From Francisellaceae bacterium UBA6186 (lineage in GTDB: Bacteria; Pseudomonadota; Gammaproteobacteria; UBA6186; Azoamicaceae), in contig DITK01000040.1 of the NCBI GenBank assembly GCA_002422785.1, positions 960 to 58,080 on the forward strand: DNA of 57,121 nt. Reading direction: 5' to 3'. How positions within the stretch are numbered: position 1 is the first letter of the stretch; each line of letters opens with the position of its first letter. A program made the translations under genes and the position numbers. The notes beneath the pieces are model-generated. The model did not search any database, was not told the origin of the DNA, and worked only from the letters and a program-made list of their open reading frames with translations. Below are positions 34,037-43,138 of the stretch, piece after piece.

Positions 34037-35791
34037 CTAATTAAAATTAAATCTGGAATTGGCTAACTGATATAATTTTCTCCATATTAACTTATTGAAT
34101 ATAAGTACATATATAGCCATAATAGATATACCTAAAGCAATCCTCGGAAAGTCTCCTATCATAGTGTTTTCAGTAATATAACAACCCAAACCTAAAGAGC
34201 TGATAGTATTGTCGCCCCATTTGACAAATTCTGCAACAATACTGGCATTCCAACTGCCACCAGCTGCAGTCATAGCACCGGTTACGTAATAAGGAAATAT
34301 AGCCGGTAAAATTACACGTTTCCACCATAACAAGCCCTTTACTCTTAGCATGCTGGTAGTTAGAAAAATTTCTTTTGGTATAACATTAACCGCAGCTATT
34401 ATATTAAATAAAATATACCACTGAGTACCTAAAATCATTAAAGGAGCAGTCCAAATATTTTTATTGAGATTATATTTCATGATTAAAATCACAACTATGG
34501 GGAATAAAAAATTAGCTGGGAAAGCTGCCAAAAATTGAATTATTGGTTGCAATATAGTACTGGCTTGTTTGTGCAGCCCAATCCATACCCCGATTGGGAT
34601 CCATATTAGAGACGCTAAAATAATTAAAATTACAACTTTTAACGCAGTTATGCCACCCAAAAATAATACATAAAAAATTTCTGTAATGGGTATAGTATTG
34701 CGAATAAAATTAATTAAAAAATATATAGAAGAGCCAATGGTTATTAATAAAATTATTTGCCAAAAAAAATTAAGGATTTTATGGAAAATTTTTGGGTGAG
34801 AACTTACCAATAAAATTGGTTGTCTATGTATATTATTGAAAATTATATCTAATTTATTAACAAACATATCTAAAAACAGCTCTAGTGTAATTTCTATTTT
34901 TTTTAATAATTTAGTTTTAGTTAATAGATCAAGAAACCAAGATTTATTGGTTATTTGCGTGCTTTCAGTATCAATAGTAAATTTATCTGCCCATGCCAAT
35001 AGTGGGCGAAAAAGTAGTTGATCATATAATAAAATGGTTAATAGCATCGCAACAATTGCGTACCACATAGCAGTAAAATTTTCTTCTGTAATTGCTTTGC
35101 TAATATAAGAACCTATTCCTGGTAATGCGATGGATTGATTAGAGACTATTATTGTTTCTGATAGTACGACAAAAAACCAACCGGCAGACATAGACATCAT
35201 GCAGTTCCATAATAATCCTTGGGTGCCAAAAGGTACTTCTATTCTCCAAAAACGTTGCCAAGCAGATAATTGATATATACTTGCAGCTTCTTGTAAATTA
35301 AGTGGTAAGGTTCGTAGTGATTGATAAAAACTAAGGGTAATATTCCAGGCTTGAGCAGTAAATACTGCAAAAATAGAGGCACTTTCTGGTCCTAATAAAC
35401 TATTGGGAAATAATTTTATAAAAATAACTACGCTAATTGATAACATCCCAAGTACTGGTATTGATTGCATAATATCCACAAAAGGTAGTAAAATTTTTCC
35501 AGCAGAGGTATTTTTAGCGGCTATCGGTGCTATGGTAAATGTAAATGCTAGAGAGAATATCATGGCAATTAACATTCGTAATACAGTTTTGATGGTATAT
35601 TCAGGTAAAAATCTTGGATCTAAGGAAATAGATAACTTTTCCCCTACATGATATGGAGTTGCCATTTGAGCAGCTCCCCAAGCGACCATTGCTAGTATTG
35701 CTAAAATTATAATTAATACAATCAAGTCCCAGACATTCGGAACGATAAAAACTTTAGATTTAATTAATTTAAATTTTTCTGTATTATTCAT
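34037..35791 (-). CDS. ABC transporter permease, two fused BPD_transp_1 domains
   Basis: A 584-residue inner-membrane protein made of two permease modules in one chain. The first module contains LPLNLQEAASIYQLSAWQRF (EAA loop, contacting the ATPase) and the second VIPKEIFLTTSMLRVKGLLW (second coupling loop); each is followed by several membrane helices. A cytoplasmic linker (about residues 260-330) separates them. This duplicated anion-type permease accompanies the AAA-associated ATPase. No periplasmic binding protein is encoded next to it. The gene heads the operon that continues through the ATPase to tamA and tamB. Confidence 0.88.
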   Translation of the reverse strand: MNNTEKFKLIKSKVFIVPNVWDLIVLIIILAILAMVAWGAAQMATPYHVGEKLSISLDPRFLPEYTIKTVLRMLIAMIFSLAFTFTIAPIAAKNTSAGKILLPFVDIMQSIPVLGMLSISVVIFIKLFPNSLLGPESASIFAVFTAQAWNITLSFYQSLRTLPLNLQEAASIYQLSAWQRFWRIEVPFGTQGLLWNCMMSMSAGWFFVVLSETIIVSNQSIALPGIGSYISKAITEENFTAMWYAIVAMLLTILLYDQLLFRPLLAWADKFTIDTESTQITNKSWFLDLLTKTKLLKKIEITLELFLDMFVNKLDIIFNNIHRQPILLVSSHPKIFHKILNFFWQIILLITIGSSIYFLINFIRNTIPITEIFYVLFLGGITALKVVILIILASLIWIPIGVWIGLHKQASTILQPIIQFLAAFPANFLFPIVVILIMKYNLNKNIWTAPLMILGTQWYILFNIIAAVNVIPKEIFLTTSMLRVKGLLWWKRVILPAIFPYYVTGAMTAAGGSWNASIVAEFVKWGDNTISSLGLGCYITENTMIGDFPRIALGISIMAIYVLIFNKLIWRKLYQLANSRFNFN

Positions 35792-36005
35792 ATATTATCA
35801 TGCTTAAAATAAACTCAGGCCTGAATATTTAGTTAACTAAAAAACCTAGTTTCTTATTTTACTTATTTACTTAAATTTATTATAACTTGATTAATGCCAG
35901 GATAATAGATGATATATCGTAGATGATATTGTATGCTAATTCCATGTTATTTGGTATTAAAAAAATTTATTAATCAATAAATCAAGCAAGGATGGCTGGG
36001 GTATT
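35792..36005. other. Divergent intergenic region with a 10-bp direct repeat
   Basis: This 214-base spacer separates the ABC permease (minus) from the kinase-like gene (plus). TAGATGATAT occurs at 35906-35915 and again at 35920-35929, a 14-base period that would set the copies on nearly opposite faces of the helix (just over one turn). It could be an operator or chance in AT-rich DNA. No gene is visible. Confidence 0.3.
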
Positions 36006-37280
36006 ATGTTTATTAATAATTTACTTAATCAAGGATCATCTTTTGAAAACTTAACTATTGACGATATTCAAAATGCCAATTGGTATTTTGAGGATAATCC
36101 AAAAATTAATAAATATTCCCGCAAACAATCTAAATCTTTATATTCGTTTATAAAAACTACAGAAGGGTTATTTGTTATATCTAGAATTACTATTGGAACT
36201 GGGCTTAGTGGTTATGTAAAAATTGCGAGACACATAAACACCAAAACAATAGTAGCTGTTAAAATACAGCTTTCATCTGTGTTACATATAGATGATTATG
36301 AAAATTTGCATCAAGAAACAGAAATATTACATAAATTAGGACAGTTACATAGTACATCGTTTAGATGGAAACATGATTTGACAGGTCCAGGATTGATGAA
36401 TTCTCATATTTACTGGTGCAATAAATATACCAAACATAAGCATCAACAAATAAAATATAATTTAAAATATTACATATTTACTAGATTGTTTGACGGGGTG
36501 ACGTTATTAAAATATTTTGAAAATTATAGTGTAAACACAGAAAAAGTGTTGCGTATAATTATCAAAGTATTTGAGCAATTAGATGCTTTACATAACAAAA
36601 ATATAGTTCACGGAGATTTAAATTTTAGTAATATTGTAATATTAGAAACATTTGATGGAAATATAGAAGTTAATTTAATTGATTTTGGGCTTTCAGTAAT
36701 GCTGAAAAATGGTATTGGAAAATATAAAGTTTTTGATTATGAATTTAATAACCAACTTAATTGTATTGCGCCAGAAAGTGACTGTAATATGGTGATGCAT
36801 AATATCCTGCCAGAATTGAAATCTAGTATCGGGCGATCAATTTCAGAAGCGGAATATTATAATATATATACTTGGGCTAGGAGAGGATATGGTTTTAACA
36901 CGGTGGCTTCCGATGTATATGGCTTTTCTTGGCATATTAATCGGATGTATTATCTTTACCAAGATACTAATTTAGATAATCCGTTACAATATTATAATCA
37001 ATATAATCCATTTGCCAGGAGATCTATAGATTTTTTTATTTCTTTATATAAGCAACGATTAGCAGATACTATGCTTATTCAAAATCTAATAAAAGTAATT
37101 TTTGATGATCAAAATGAACAAGCTAAAAATATAGATCCAATCAAAGATGACGATATTGTAGATGCAAGTAAGTTAAACCCAATTTTGCATTATGGGTTTT
37201 CTAGTGTTACAGCCCAACTGCCGAATGAAAGTTCTGTTAGAAAAAAACATAATAATAAACAAAAATTAACAATAACATGA
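36006..37280 (+). CDS. Eukaryotic-like protein kinase domain protein
   Basis: A 424-residue protein with the full set of protein-kinase landmarks: glycine loop IGTGLSGYVKI (63-73), the ATP lysine in VAVK (Lys86), the helix-C Glu (Glu104 in HQETEIL), the catalytic loop HGDLNFSN (His202, Asp204, Asn209), DFG (226-228) and an APE-like IAPES (255-258). The catalytic loop is HGD rather than HRD, as in many bacterial effector and small-molecule kinases. Spacing is normal, so activity is plausible. The C-terminal third is helical, and the tail is basic (RKKHNNKQKL). There is no membrane segment and no PASTA domain, so it is not a cell-wall sensor kinase. It stands alone between transporter and rne. 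Most likely a host-directed kinase like LegK proteins; a small-molecule kinase is the alternative. Confidence 0.8.
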   Translation: MFINNLLNQGSSFENLTIDDIQNANWYFEDNPKINKYSRKQSKSLYSFIKTTEGLFVISRITIGTGLSGYVKIARHINTKTIVAVKIQLSSVLHIDDYENLHQETEILHKLGQLHSTSFRWKHDLTGPGLMNSHIYWCNKYTKHKHQQIKYNLKYYIFTRLFDGVTLLKYFENYSVNTEKVLRIIIKVFEQLDALHNKNIVHGDLNFSNIVILETFDGNIEVNLIDFGLSVMLKNGIGKYKVFDYEFNNQLNCIAPESDCNMVMHNILPELKSSIGRSISEAEYYNIYTWARRGYGFNTVASDVYGFSWHINRMYYLYQDTNLDNPLQYYNQYNPFARRSIDFFISLYKQRLADTMLIQNLIKVIFDDQNEQAKNIDPIKDDDIVDASKLNPILHYGFSSVTAQLPNESSVRKKHNNKQKLTIT

Positions 37281-37285
37281 AACTA

Positions 37286-39484
37286 TTAAGATTTTAAATC
37301 ATTAGTATTTTCTATATTATGTTCTACGCTTTCTGTTTCATTGATTTTATTTCTATTATTGTTATATTTACGGAAATTATTTGGTTTTCTTTTATGATTA
37401 CTATGTTTTATATTATTTAAATTGGCACTATTAGTAGTACTGCTGTCTGTAGGTTCATTTGTTTTTTCATTATTGTTGTAATTATAATCAGTATTTCTAT
37501 GATTTTTATAGGTTTTAAATCTATTAGTATTTTTATATTTATATTTTTTTGGTGAATAATTATCAGAATTATATTGTTTGACTACGGTATTATTGTCATT
37601 AGGGCTTATATTTTCTTCATCTTTTCCTACTATGACTTGCCATAGTTTTTTCATTAGTTTGGCAATGTTATTGTGGTTATGATTGTCGTTGTTGATTGTT
37701 ACAACTTGGTTGTCTGATAATGAATAATTAATTTGTGGTGCTGGTGCAGGGGTTGTGTTTGCTGTAACCACCGCAGGTTTTTGTTGCACTGTTTGTAACA
37801 TATTTACGTGAGTTGGATCATATTCTGCAGCTTCTTTTTTATTTATTAACGTATAACTGGCATCTTCGTGCTTGAAAGATTTAGGTAGATCATCTTTTTT
37901 GATAGTTTTGATTTCGTAGTTTGGGATATTAATATATTTATTAGGTACAATAACAACTTTTACATGTTGTTTTTTTTCTATACCAGTAATAGCCGAGCGT
38001 TTTTCGTTCATTAAAAATGTAGCTATTTCTATCGGTAATTCAGTAACTATCATGCCGATATTATTGTCTATAGCTCGTTCTTCAATTATGCGGATGATAT
38101 TAATTGCCATGGTAGATACGCTACGAATTGTACCTTTGCCGTTACAACGAGGGCAACATACTTCGATAGATTCGCTTAAAGCGGGTCTTAGTCGTTGTCT
38201 AGACATTTCTAACAATCCGAATCTTGAAATCTTGCCCATTTGAACTTTAGCTCGATCAACCGACATGGCATATCGTAAGCGTTGTTCAACGTCTCGTTGG
38301 TTACGGGTGATATTCATATCTATAAAATCAATAACAATTAATCCGCCTAAATCACGTAATCTTAATTGTCTGGATATTTCTTCGGCAGCTTCTAAATTAG
38401 TTTGTAATGCAGTTTCTTCTATATCGGCACCTTTGGTAGATTTTGCAGAATTTATGTCAATAGACGTTAAAGCTTCCGTATGATCAATTACTAGCGAACC
38501 GCCTGATTTTAGTTTTACTTCGCGTTGATAGGCAGACTCTATTTGGCTTTCGATCTGAAATCTGCTAAATAATGGTATAGAATCATTGTATAATTTTACT
38601 TTATCTAAAAAATCTGGCCTCATTAGACGCATGTGTTCGTAAACTATATCAAATATTTTCGGATCGTCAATTAAGATTTCTTCAATATCTGGACGTAAGT
38701 GGTCTCTAATGCATCTTATTACTAAATTACTTTCTTGATAAATTAAAAATGGTGCAGATTTTGCATCAGATGCTTGACGAATAGCTTGCCATTGAGCTAA
38801 CAAAACATCTAAGTCCCATTGTAATTCTTCTAAGCTGCGACCAATGCCAGCTGTTCTAACAATAACCCCCATACCTTCTGGAATATTTAAACCATTAAGA
38901 ATGGCCCTAATTTCTTCTCGATCTTCACCTTCAATACGCTTAGATATACCACCGGCACGAGGATTGTTAGGCATCAGGACTAAATAGCAACCAGCCAAAC
39001 TTATAAAAGTAGTTAATGCAGCACCTTTATTACCACGTTGTTCTTTTTCCACTTGAACTATCAGCTGCTGTCCTTCGCTAATCAAATCTTGTAGAGGTAG
39101 CTTGTAGTTAGCTTTAGTTGGTGTTTCATGATCTTGATTTTCTAAACTGCTATCATCTGGTTGATTTTCTGGCAGTTCAATAGCATCGTTTATTGTTGGG
39201 TTATGTTCTACAGCTAAGGTTTCTATTGCTGACTTTTTTAAATATTCTTTAGCTATTTCGCGTCCAGATAGAAATCCATGTTTTTCTGCACCAAAATCTG
39301 CAAATACAGCACCCAAGCTACGTTCTACTCTAGTAACTTTAGCTTTATAGATATTAGATTTCTGTTGTTCTTTGCTAGGATTCTCTATATCTAAATTATA
39401 TAAATGTTGTCCATTTACCAAGGCAACACGCAATTCTTCCGCTTGAGTAGCGTTTATTAACATTCTTTTTACTAATTCTGACAT
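37286..39484 (-). CDS. rne: Ribonuclease E
   Basis: Single-strand-specific endoribonuclease that starts mRNA decay and processes rRNA and tRNA. The first 490 residues form the catalytic half: MLINATQAEELRVAL, an S1 domain containing a poorly conserved acidic insert (residues about 85-125), 5'-sensor region, DNase I-like domain with the metal Asp residues in TSIDINSAKST and LIVIDFIDM, and the zinc link CCPRCNGKG. The remaining 240 residues are a low-complexity Asn/Lys/Tyr-rich tail, the usual degradosome scaffold, including VQQKPAVVTANTTPAPAPQ. Total 732 residues, shorter than E. coli (1061). The stop lies 5 bases from the convergent kinase stop with no terminator between. Confidence 0.93.
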   Translation of the reverse strand: MSELVKRMLINATQAEELRVALVNGQHLYNLDIENPSKEQQKSNIYKAKVTRVERSLGAVFADFGAEKHGFLSGREIAKEYLKKSAIETLAVEHNPTINDAIELPENQPDDSSLENQDHETPTKANYKLPLQDLISEGQQLIVQVEKEQRGNKGAALTTFISLAGCYLVLMPNNPRAGGISKRIEGEDREEIRAILNGLNIPEGMGVIVRTAGIGRSLEELQWDLDVLLAQWQAIRQASDAKSAPFLIYQESNLVIRCIRDHLRPDIEEILIDDPKIFDIVYEHMRLMRPDFLDKVKLYNDSIPLFSRFQIESQIESAYQREVKLKSGGSLVIDHTEALTSIDINSAKSTKGADIEETALQTNLEAAEEISRQLRLRDLGGLIVIDFIDMNITRNQRDVEQRLRYAMSVDRAKVQMGKISRFGLLEMSRQRLRPALSESIEVCCPRCNGKGTIRSVSTMAINIIRIIEERAIDNNIGMIVTELPIEIATFLMNEKRSAITGIEKKQHVKVVIVPNKYINIPNYEIKTIKKDDLPKSFKHEDASYTLINKKEAAEYDPTHVNMLQTVQQKPAVVTANTTPAPAPQINYSLSDNQVVTINNDNHNHNNIAKLMKKLWQVIVGKDEENISPNDNNTVVKQYNSDNYSPKKYKYKNTNRFKTYKNHRNTDYNYNNNEKTNEPTDSSTTNSANLNNIKHSNHKRKPNNFRKYNNNRNKINETESVEHNIENTNDLKS

Positions 39485-39862
39485 ACATAATAAACCTAAA
39501 TAAAATTAATTTTAAAATCTTTTTGCTTTAATGCAAAAAAGTAACACATATATTAGTGATGCTACACTGTTTAATCAAATAACTTAAATATTTCAACTGC
39601 AAAAACACCAAAATTATTTATAAGCCCACGAATAGGATTATAAAATTTATAGCTCTTATATTATCTTAGTATACCTAAAATTTTTTAATTATCAGTACAA
39701 GAGACTGATGTTAGCAAATTATTTTCTACATAACCAGGCCCCAGTACCAAGCTAACATTATTAATTTAATATTTATAATTAATAAATGGTATATAAATAT
39801 TAAATTAGTTATTATTGTAATCAGCACTATTACAATAAATATTTTATTAAGGTTTTCCCAAC
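39485..39862. other. 378-base divergent region between rne and rluC with two hairpins
   Basis: No open frame of interest is present. On the rne side, TTTTTGC at 39520-39526 pairs with GCAAAAA at 39533-39539; this hairpin would be in the rne leader. On the other side, ten bases at 39812-39821 pair perfectly with 39829-39838 around a seven-base loop, 24 bases before the rluC start. RNase E represses itself through its leader in enterics, but I see no sequence match that would prove the same here. Confidence 0.4.
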
Positions 39863-40876
39863 TTGAAAAGTAATTATGATTTATCTAAATTTGCAGCACA
39901 ACACTTGCATATTACTGAAGATAATCAAAATCAGCGCATAGATAATTTTTTATATATTTTATTTAATAAGCAAATCGCCAGATCTCTAATTTATAGCCTA
40001 ATTAGAACAGGTCAAGTAAGAGTGAATAGCGGTAGAATTAAGCCTGGTTATCATTTAAATATTAATGATAACGTGCGTATACCACCGATTAAATATAATC
40101 CAGAACAATTAAATCAAAATATCAAGTTAAAAAACAACATATCAAGTAATTTAGTTAAATCATGGCAAGACAAAATTAAGAAATCAATTGTATTTGAAAA
40201 TAAATATTTATTAATTATTAATAAACCAGCAAAGCTTGCAGTGCACGGAGGTAGTAAAGTTAACATAGGATTAATAGAGGTTTTACGTAATTTGCGACCG
40301 GAAGAGCATTTTTTAGAATTAGTACATAGATTAGATAAAGATACTTCTGGTTGCCTTATGATAGCGAAAAAACGATCTTATTTAAAAAAATTACATTTGT
40401 TATTAAGAGACAGAAAAATTACTAAAATTTATTCGGTATTAGTTCAAGGTACTTTTGATAAAAAACAAAACGTAGAATTACCGCTTAAAAAAATCATTAA
40501 AAGTTCCAAAGAACATTTTGTAAAATCATCTAGTGAAGGTAGTTATGCTAAAACTATTTTTTTGCCAGAAAAATGTTTTACTTTTATGCAATCTAAAAAT
40601 TTAAATTCTAGTTTAATAACTGCAAAACCTTTGACAGGTAAAACCCATCAAATTAGAGTTCATTTAGCAAGTATTGGATTTCCTATAGCCAATGATGATA
40701 AATACGGTAATAGGGAATATAATTCTAATATACATAGGTGTGGATTAAATAGAATGTTTTTACATGCACAAAAGCTGGAATTTATATGCCCAGAAACTGG
40801 TGAGGTTATTATAGCTAATGCTGAATTTGACAATGAACTAACTAACTTCTTATTAAAATTTGGAGCAATTTTGTGA
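39863..40876 (+). CDS. rluC: Ribosomal large-subunit pseudouridine synthase, RluC type
   Basis: Converts uridines to pseudouridine in 23S rRNA. The 337-residue chain starts with an S4 RNA-binding domain (QRIDNFLYILFNKQIARSLI ... TGQVRVNSGRIKPGY) and continues as an RluA-family catalytic domain with LVHRLDKDTSGCLMIAK, where the Asp of RLDKDTSG is the nucleophile, and PLTGKTHQIRVHLASIGFPI near the end. The S4 domain and the gene's position opposite rne match rluC of Gammaproteobacteria. The frame begins at a TTG at 39863 with AAGG ten bases upstream, and no better start is seen. It overlaps the next gene's GTG by four bases. Confidence 0.9.
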   Translation: MKSNYDLSKFAAQHLHITEDNQNQRIDNFLYILFNKQIARSLIYSLIRTGQVRVNSGRIKPGYHLNINDNVRIPPIKYNPEQLNQNIKLKNNISSNLVKSWQDKIKKSIVFENKYLLIINKPAKLAVHGGSKVNIGLIEVLRNLRPEEHFLELVHRLDKDTSGCLMIAKKRSYLKKLHLLLRDRKITKIYSVLVQGTFDKKQNVELPLKKIIKSSKEHFVKSSSEGSYAKTIFLPEKCFTFMQSKNLNSSLITAKPLTGKTHQIRVHLASIGFPIANDDKYGNREYNSNIHRCGLNRMFLHAQKLEFICPETGEVIIANAEFDNELTNFLLKFGAIL

Positions 40877-41826
40877 AAGATACCGATCAACCTAACTATC
40901 AAAGCACTAGCGATTCTAATTTTTGGGAACGTAAAATTATAGAGGAATTATTATTTAAAAATATTAAAGAACAAAAGTCTAAAAGAAGATGGGGGATTTT
41001 TTTTAAAACTCTTGGTTTTGGTTATCTTATTGGAATGACCATGTTAGTTTTGTTGAGGGATGAAAAAATTACTAAAGATTCTAATGGTGAGCATACAGCA
41101 ATGGTTAGAATTGAGGGTGAAATCAACAAAGACCAGCCTGCTAATGCTGAAGAAATTAACAAGGGTTTAAAAAATGCTTTTAATCATAAACAAACTAAAG
41201 GAGTTATTTTAAAAATCAATAGCCCTGGGGGAAGCCCGGTACAAGCTAGGCAAGTTTATAATAATATAATTAGATTAAGATCGGAGCATCCGAATATAAA
41301 AATTTATGCAGCAATTGAAGATTTAGGTACCTCGGCTGCATATTTAATAGCTAGTGCTACTGATCAAATTTATTCTGATGAAACTAGCTTGGTTGGCTCT
41401 ATCGGGGTTATTATTAGTAGTTTTGGTTTTGTTGATGCTTTGCATAAGTTGGGAGTTGAGCGTCGTGTCTATGCCGCTGGAAAAAACAAAGCAATGTTAG
41501 ATCCTTTTTCCCCTAAAAATCATGAACAGGATGTTTTTATAAATCAACAATTAGATCTAACTCATCAAATATTTATCAAAAATGTAGTAGATAAAAGGCC
41601 ACAAATTATTAAAAATGCAAATAAAGATGAAATTTTTTCTGGTAAATTTTGGGTTGGTCAAGCAGCACTGGAATTAGGCTTGGTTGATGGTTTTGGCGAT
41701 TTGCAATACGTAGCAACTAACATAATTAAGGCTAGTGAAATTCGTGATTTTACCTTGCAGCCTAGTTTAGCCGACAGATTGAGTTCTAAATTTAAGCTGA
41801 TTTTAAAAAATATGATATTTTTTTGA
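40873..41826 (+). CDS. sppA: Signal peptide peptidase SppA-like S49 serine protease
   Basis: A 317-residue inner-membrane protease that probably degrades cleaved signal peptides or membrane proteins. A cytoplasmic basic start precedes one membrane segment (FFKTLGFGYLIGMTMLVLL). The periplasmic part contains LKINSPGGSP, the nucleophile Ser in EDLGTSAAYLIAS, SLVGSIGVI, and the general-base Lys in AAGKNKAMLDPF. The length is that of the single-domain bacterial SppA/SohB type. It begins with a GTG overlapping the rluC stop, as in the rluC-sppA pairs of other Gammaproteobacteria. Confidence 0.88.
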   Translation: MKDTDQPNYQSTSDSNFWERKIIEELLFKNIKEQKSKRRWGIFFKTLGFGYLIGMTMLVLLRDEKITKDSNGEHTAMVRIEGEINKDQPANAEEINKGLKNAFNHKQTKGVILKINSPGGSPVQARQVYNNIIRLRSEHPNIKIYAAIEDLGTSAAYLIASATDQIYSDETSLVGSIGVIISSFGFVDALHKLGVERRVYAAGKNKAMLDPFSPKNHEQDVFINQQLDLTHQIFIKNVVDKRPQIIKNANKDEIFSGKFWVGQAALELGLVDGFGDLQYVATNIIKASEIRDFTLQPSLADRLSSKFKLILKNMIFF

Positions 41827-41895
41827 CAGATATTCTGCAGAAAGTTATTATAGCGTTGAGTTTATTCTAAGCTAATTAATGGAGAATTAAATTAA

Positions 41896-42096
41896 ATGGC
41901 TGTACAAAAGAGTCGTCGAACTAGATCGACCCGTGGCATGCGTCGTAATCATGATAAATTATCAGCATCTACGGTATCTATAGACCAAGAAACTGGAGAG
42001 TTGCATTTGCGTCACCATGTTACTCCTGGTGGTTATTACAAAGGTCAACAAGTTATTATTAAAAAAATAAAAGAAAAAGATCAAGATGACGAGTAA
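41896..42096 (+). CDS. rpmF: 50S ribosomal protein L32
   Basis: A 66-residue ribosomal protein beginning MAVQKSRRTRSTRGMRRNHD, then LSASTVSIDQETGELHLRHH. The zinc-binding cysteines of some L32 forms are absent, so this is the cysteine-free version. GGAG at 41881-41884 precedes the ATG. It overlaps plsX by 11 bases, and the rpmF-plsX pair opens the fatty-acid cluster, as in most Gammaproteobacteria. Confidence 0.95.
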   Translation: MAVQKSRRTRSTRGMRRNHDKLSASTVSIDQETGELHLRHHVTPGGYYKGQQVIIKKIKEKDQDDE

Positions 42097-43138
42097 CCAT
42101 AAAACTCATATCGCTATTGATATGATGAGTGGTGATTTTGGTTTGCAAACTACTGTACCTGCGGCGTTAATGGCACTATCTTTAGATCCAGAATTGTTTT
42201 TAATCCTAGTGGGTGATGAATCATTAATAAAACAAGCATTGGCGGCTAATCAGGCTGGAATCAACCAATCTAAGGTTAAAGACAGGATGACTGTTGTGCA
42301 TAGCAGCCAAATAGTTTTGATGGATGATTTACCGACAGCTGCTTTGCGGCGCAAACCAGATTCTTCTATGCGGGTTGCATTGAATCTGGTTAAAAATAAT
42401 CAAGCCCAGGCTTGTGTTAGTGCTGGTAATACCGGTGCTTTAATGGTTATTGCCAAGTATACACTTAGAACTTTGCCGGGAATCGATAGGCCAGCTCTTT
42501 TGTACCCTATGCCATCCAAAGATCGTTCAGTTAGTGTGTTAGATTTAGGTGCAAATATAGATTGTTCGGCAGAACAATTATTTCAATTTGCCGTTATGGG
42601 GTCGGTATTAGTAAGTGCTTTAGAAAATAAAAATCGTCCTACTATCGGCTTATTAAATATTGGTTCAGAAGCAATAAAAGGAACAGAAGTAATTAAATTA
42701 GCCAGTAAATTGATATCTGCGGCTGAAGAACTAAATTATTTTGGGTTTATTGAAGGAGACGATATTTACAAAGGTACGGTAGATTTGGTTGTTTGTGATG
42801 GTTTTGTCGGTAATGTTACATTAAAAGTAAGCGAAGGGGTATCTAAATTAGTTTCATATTATATTAAGCAAGGGTTTTCTGAAAACTTATATACAAAATT
42901 TATAGCATTTTTAGCGAAACCAATTTTAAAAAAAATATTTAATAAGGCTAATCCAGGTAAATATAATGGAGCAAGTTTATTGGGGCTTAATGGAGTTGTG
43001 ATTAAAAGCCATGGTGGTGCTGATGCTTCGGCATTTTGTTGTGCAATAACAGCTGCTCTTTTAGCTGCTAAAAAAAATGTACCATTTTTAATTAGGGAAC
43101 AAGTAGCTTTTCAGCTTAGGAATCATGCTAAAGTATGA
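42086..43138 (+). CDS. plsX: Phosphate acyltransferase PlsX
   Basis: Makes acyl-phosphate from acyl-ACP, the acyl donor for phospholipid synthesis by PlsY. The 350-residue protein has IAIDMMSGDFGLQTTVPAAL near the start (the usual form is D-x-M-G-G-D; here MMSGD), AALRRKPDSSMRVALNLV, SAGNTGALM, and VVCDGFVGNVTLKVSEG. It begins inside rpmF and its stop overlaps the fabG ATG by four bases, so translation is coupled. fabH and fabD, which normally follow, are absent. Confidence 0.95.
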   Translation: MTSNHKTHIAIDMMSGDFGLQTTVPAALMALSLDPELFLILVGDESLIKQALAANQAGINQSKVKDRMTVVHSSQIVLMDDLPTAALRRKPDSSMRVALNLVKNNQAQACVSAGNTGALMVIAKYTLRTLPGIDRPALLYPMPSKDRSVSVLDLGANIDCSAEQLFQFAVMGSVLVSALENKNRPTIGLLNIGSEAIKGTEVIKLASKLISAAEELNYFGFIEGDDIYKGTVDLVVCDGFVGNVTLKVSEGVSKLVSYYIKQGFSENLYTKFIAFLAKPILKKIFNKANPGKYNGASLLGLNGVVIKSHGGADASAFCCAITAALLAAKKNVPFLIREQVAFQLRNHAKV

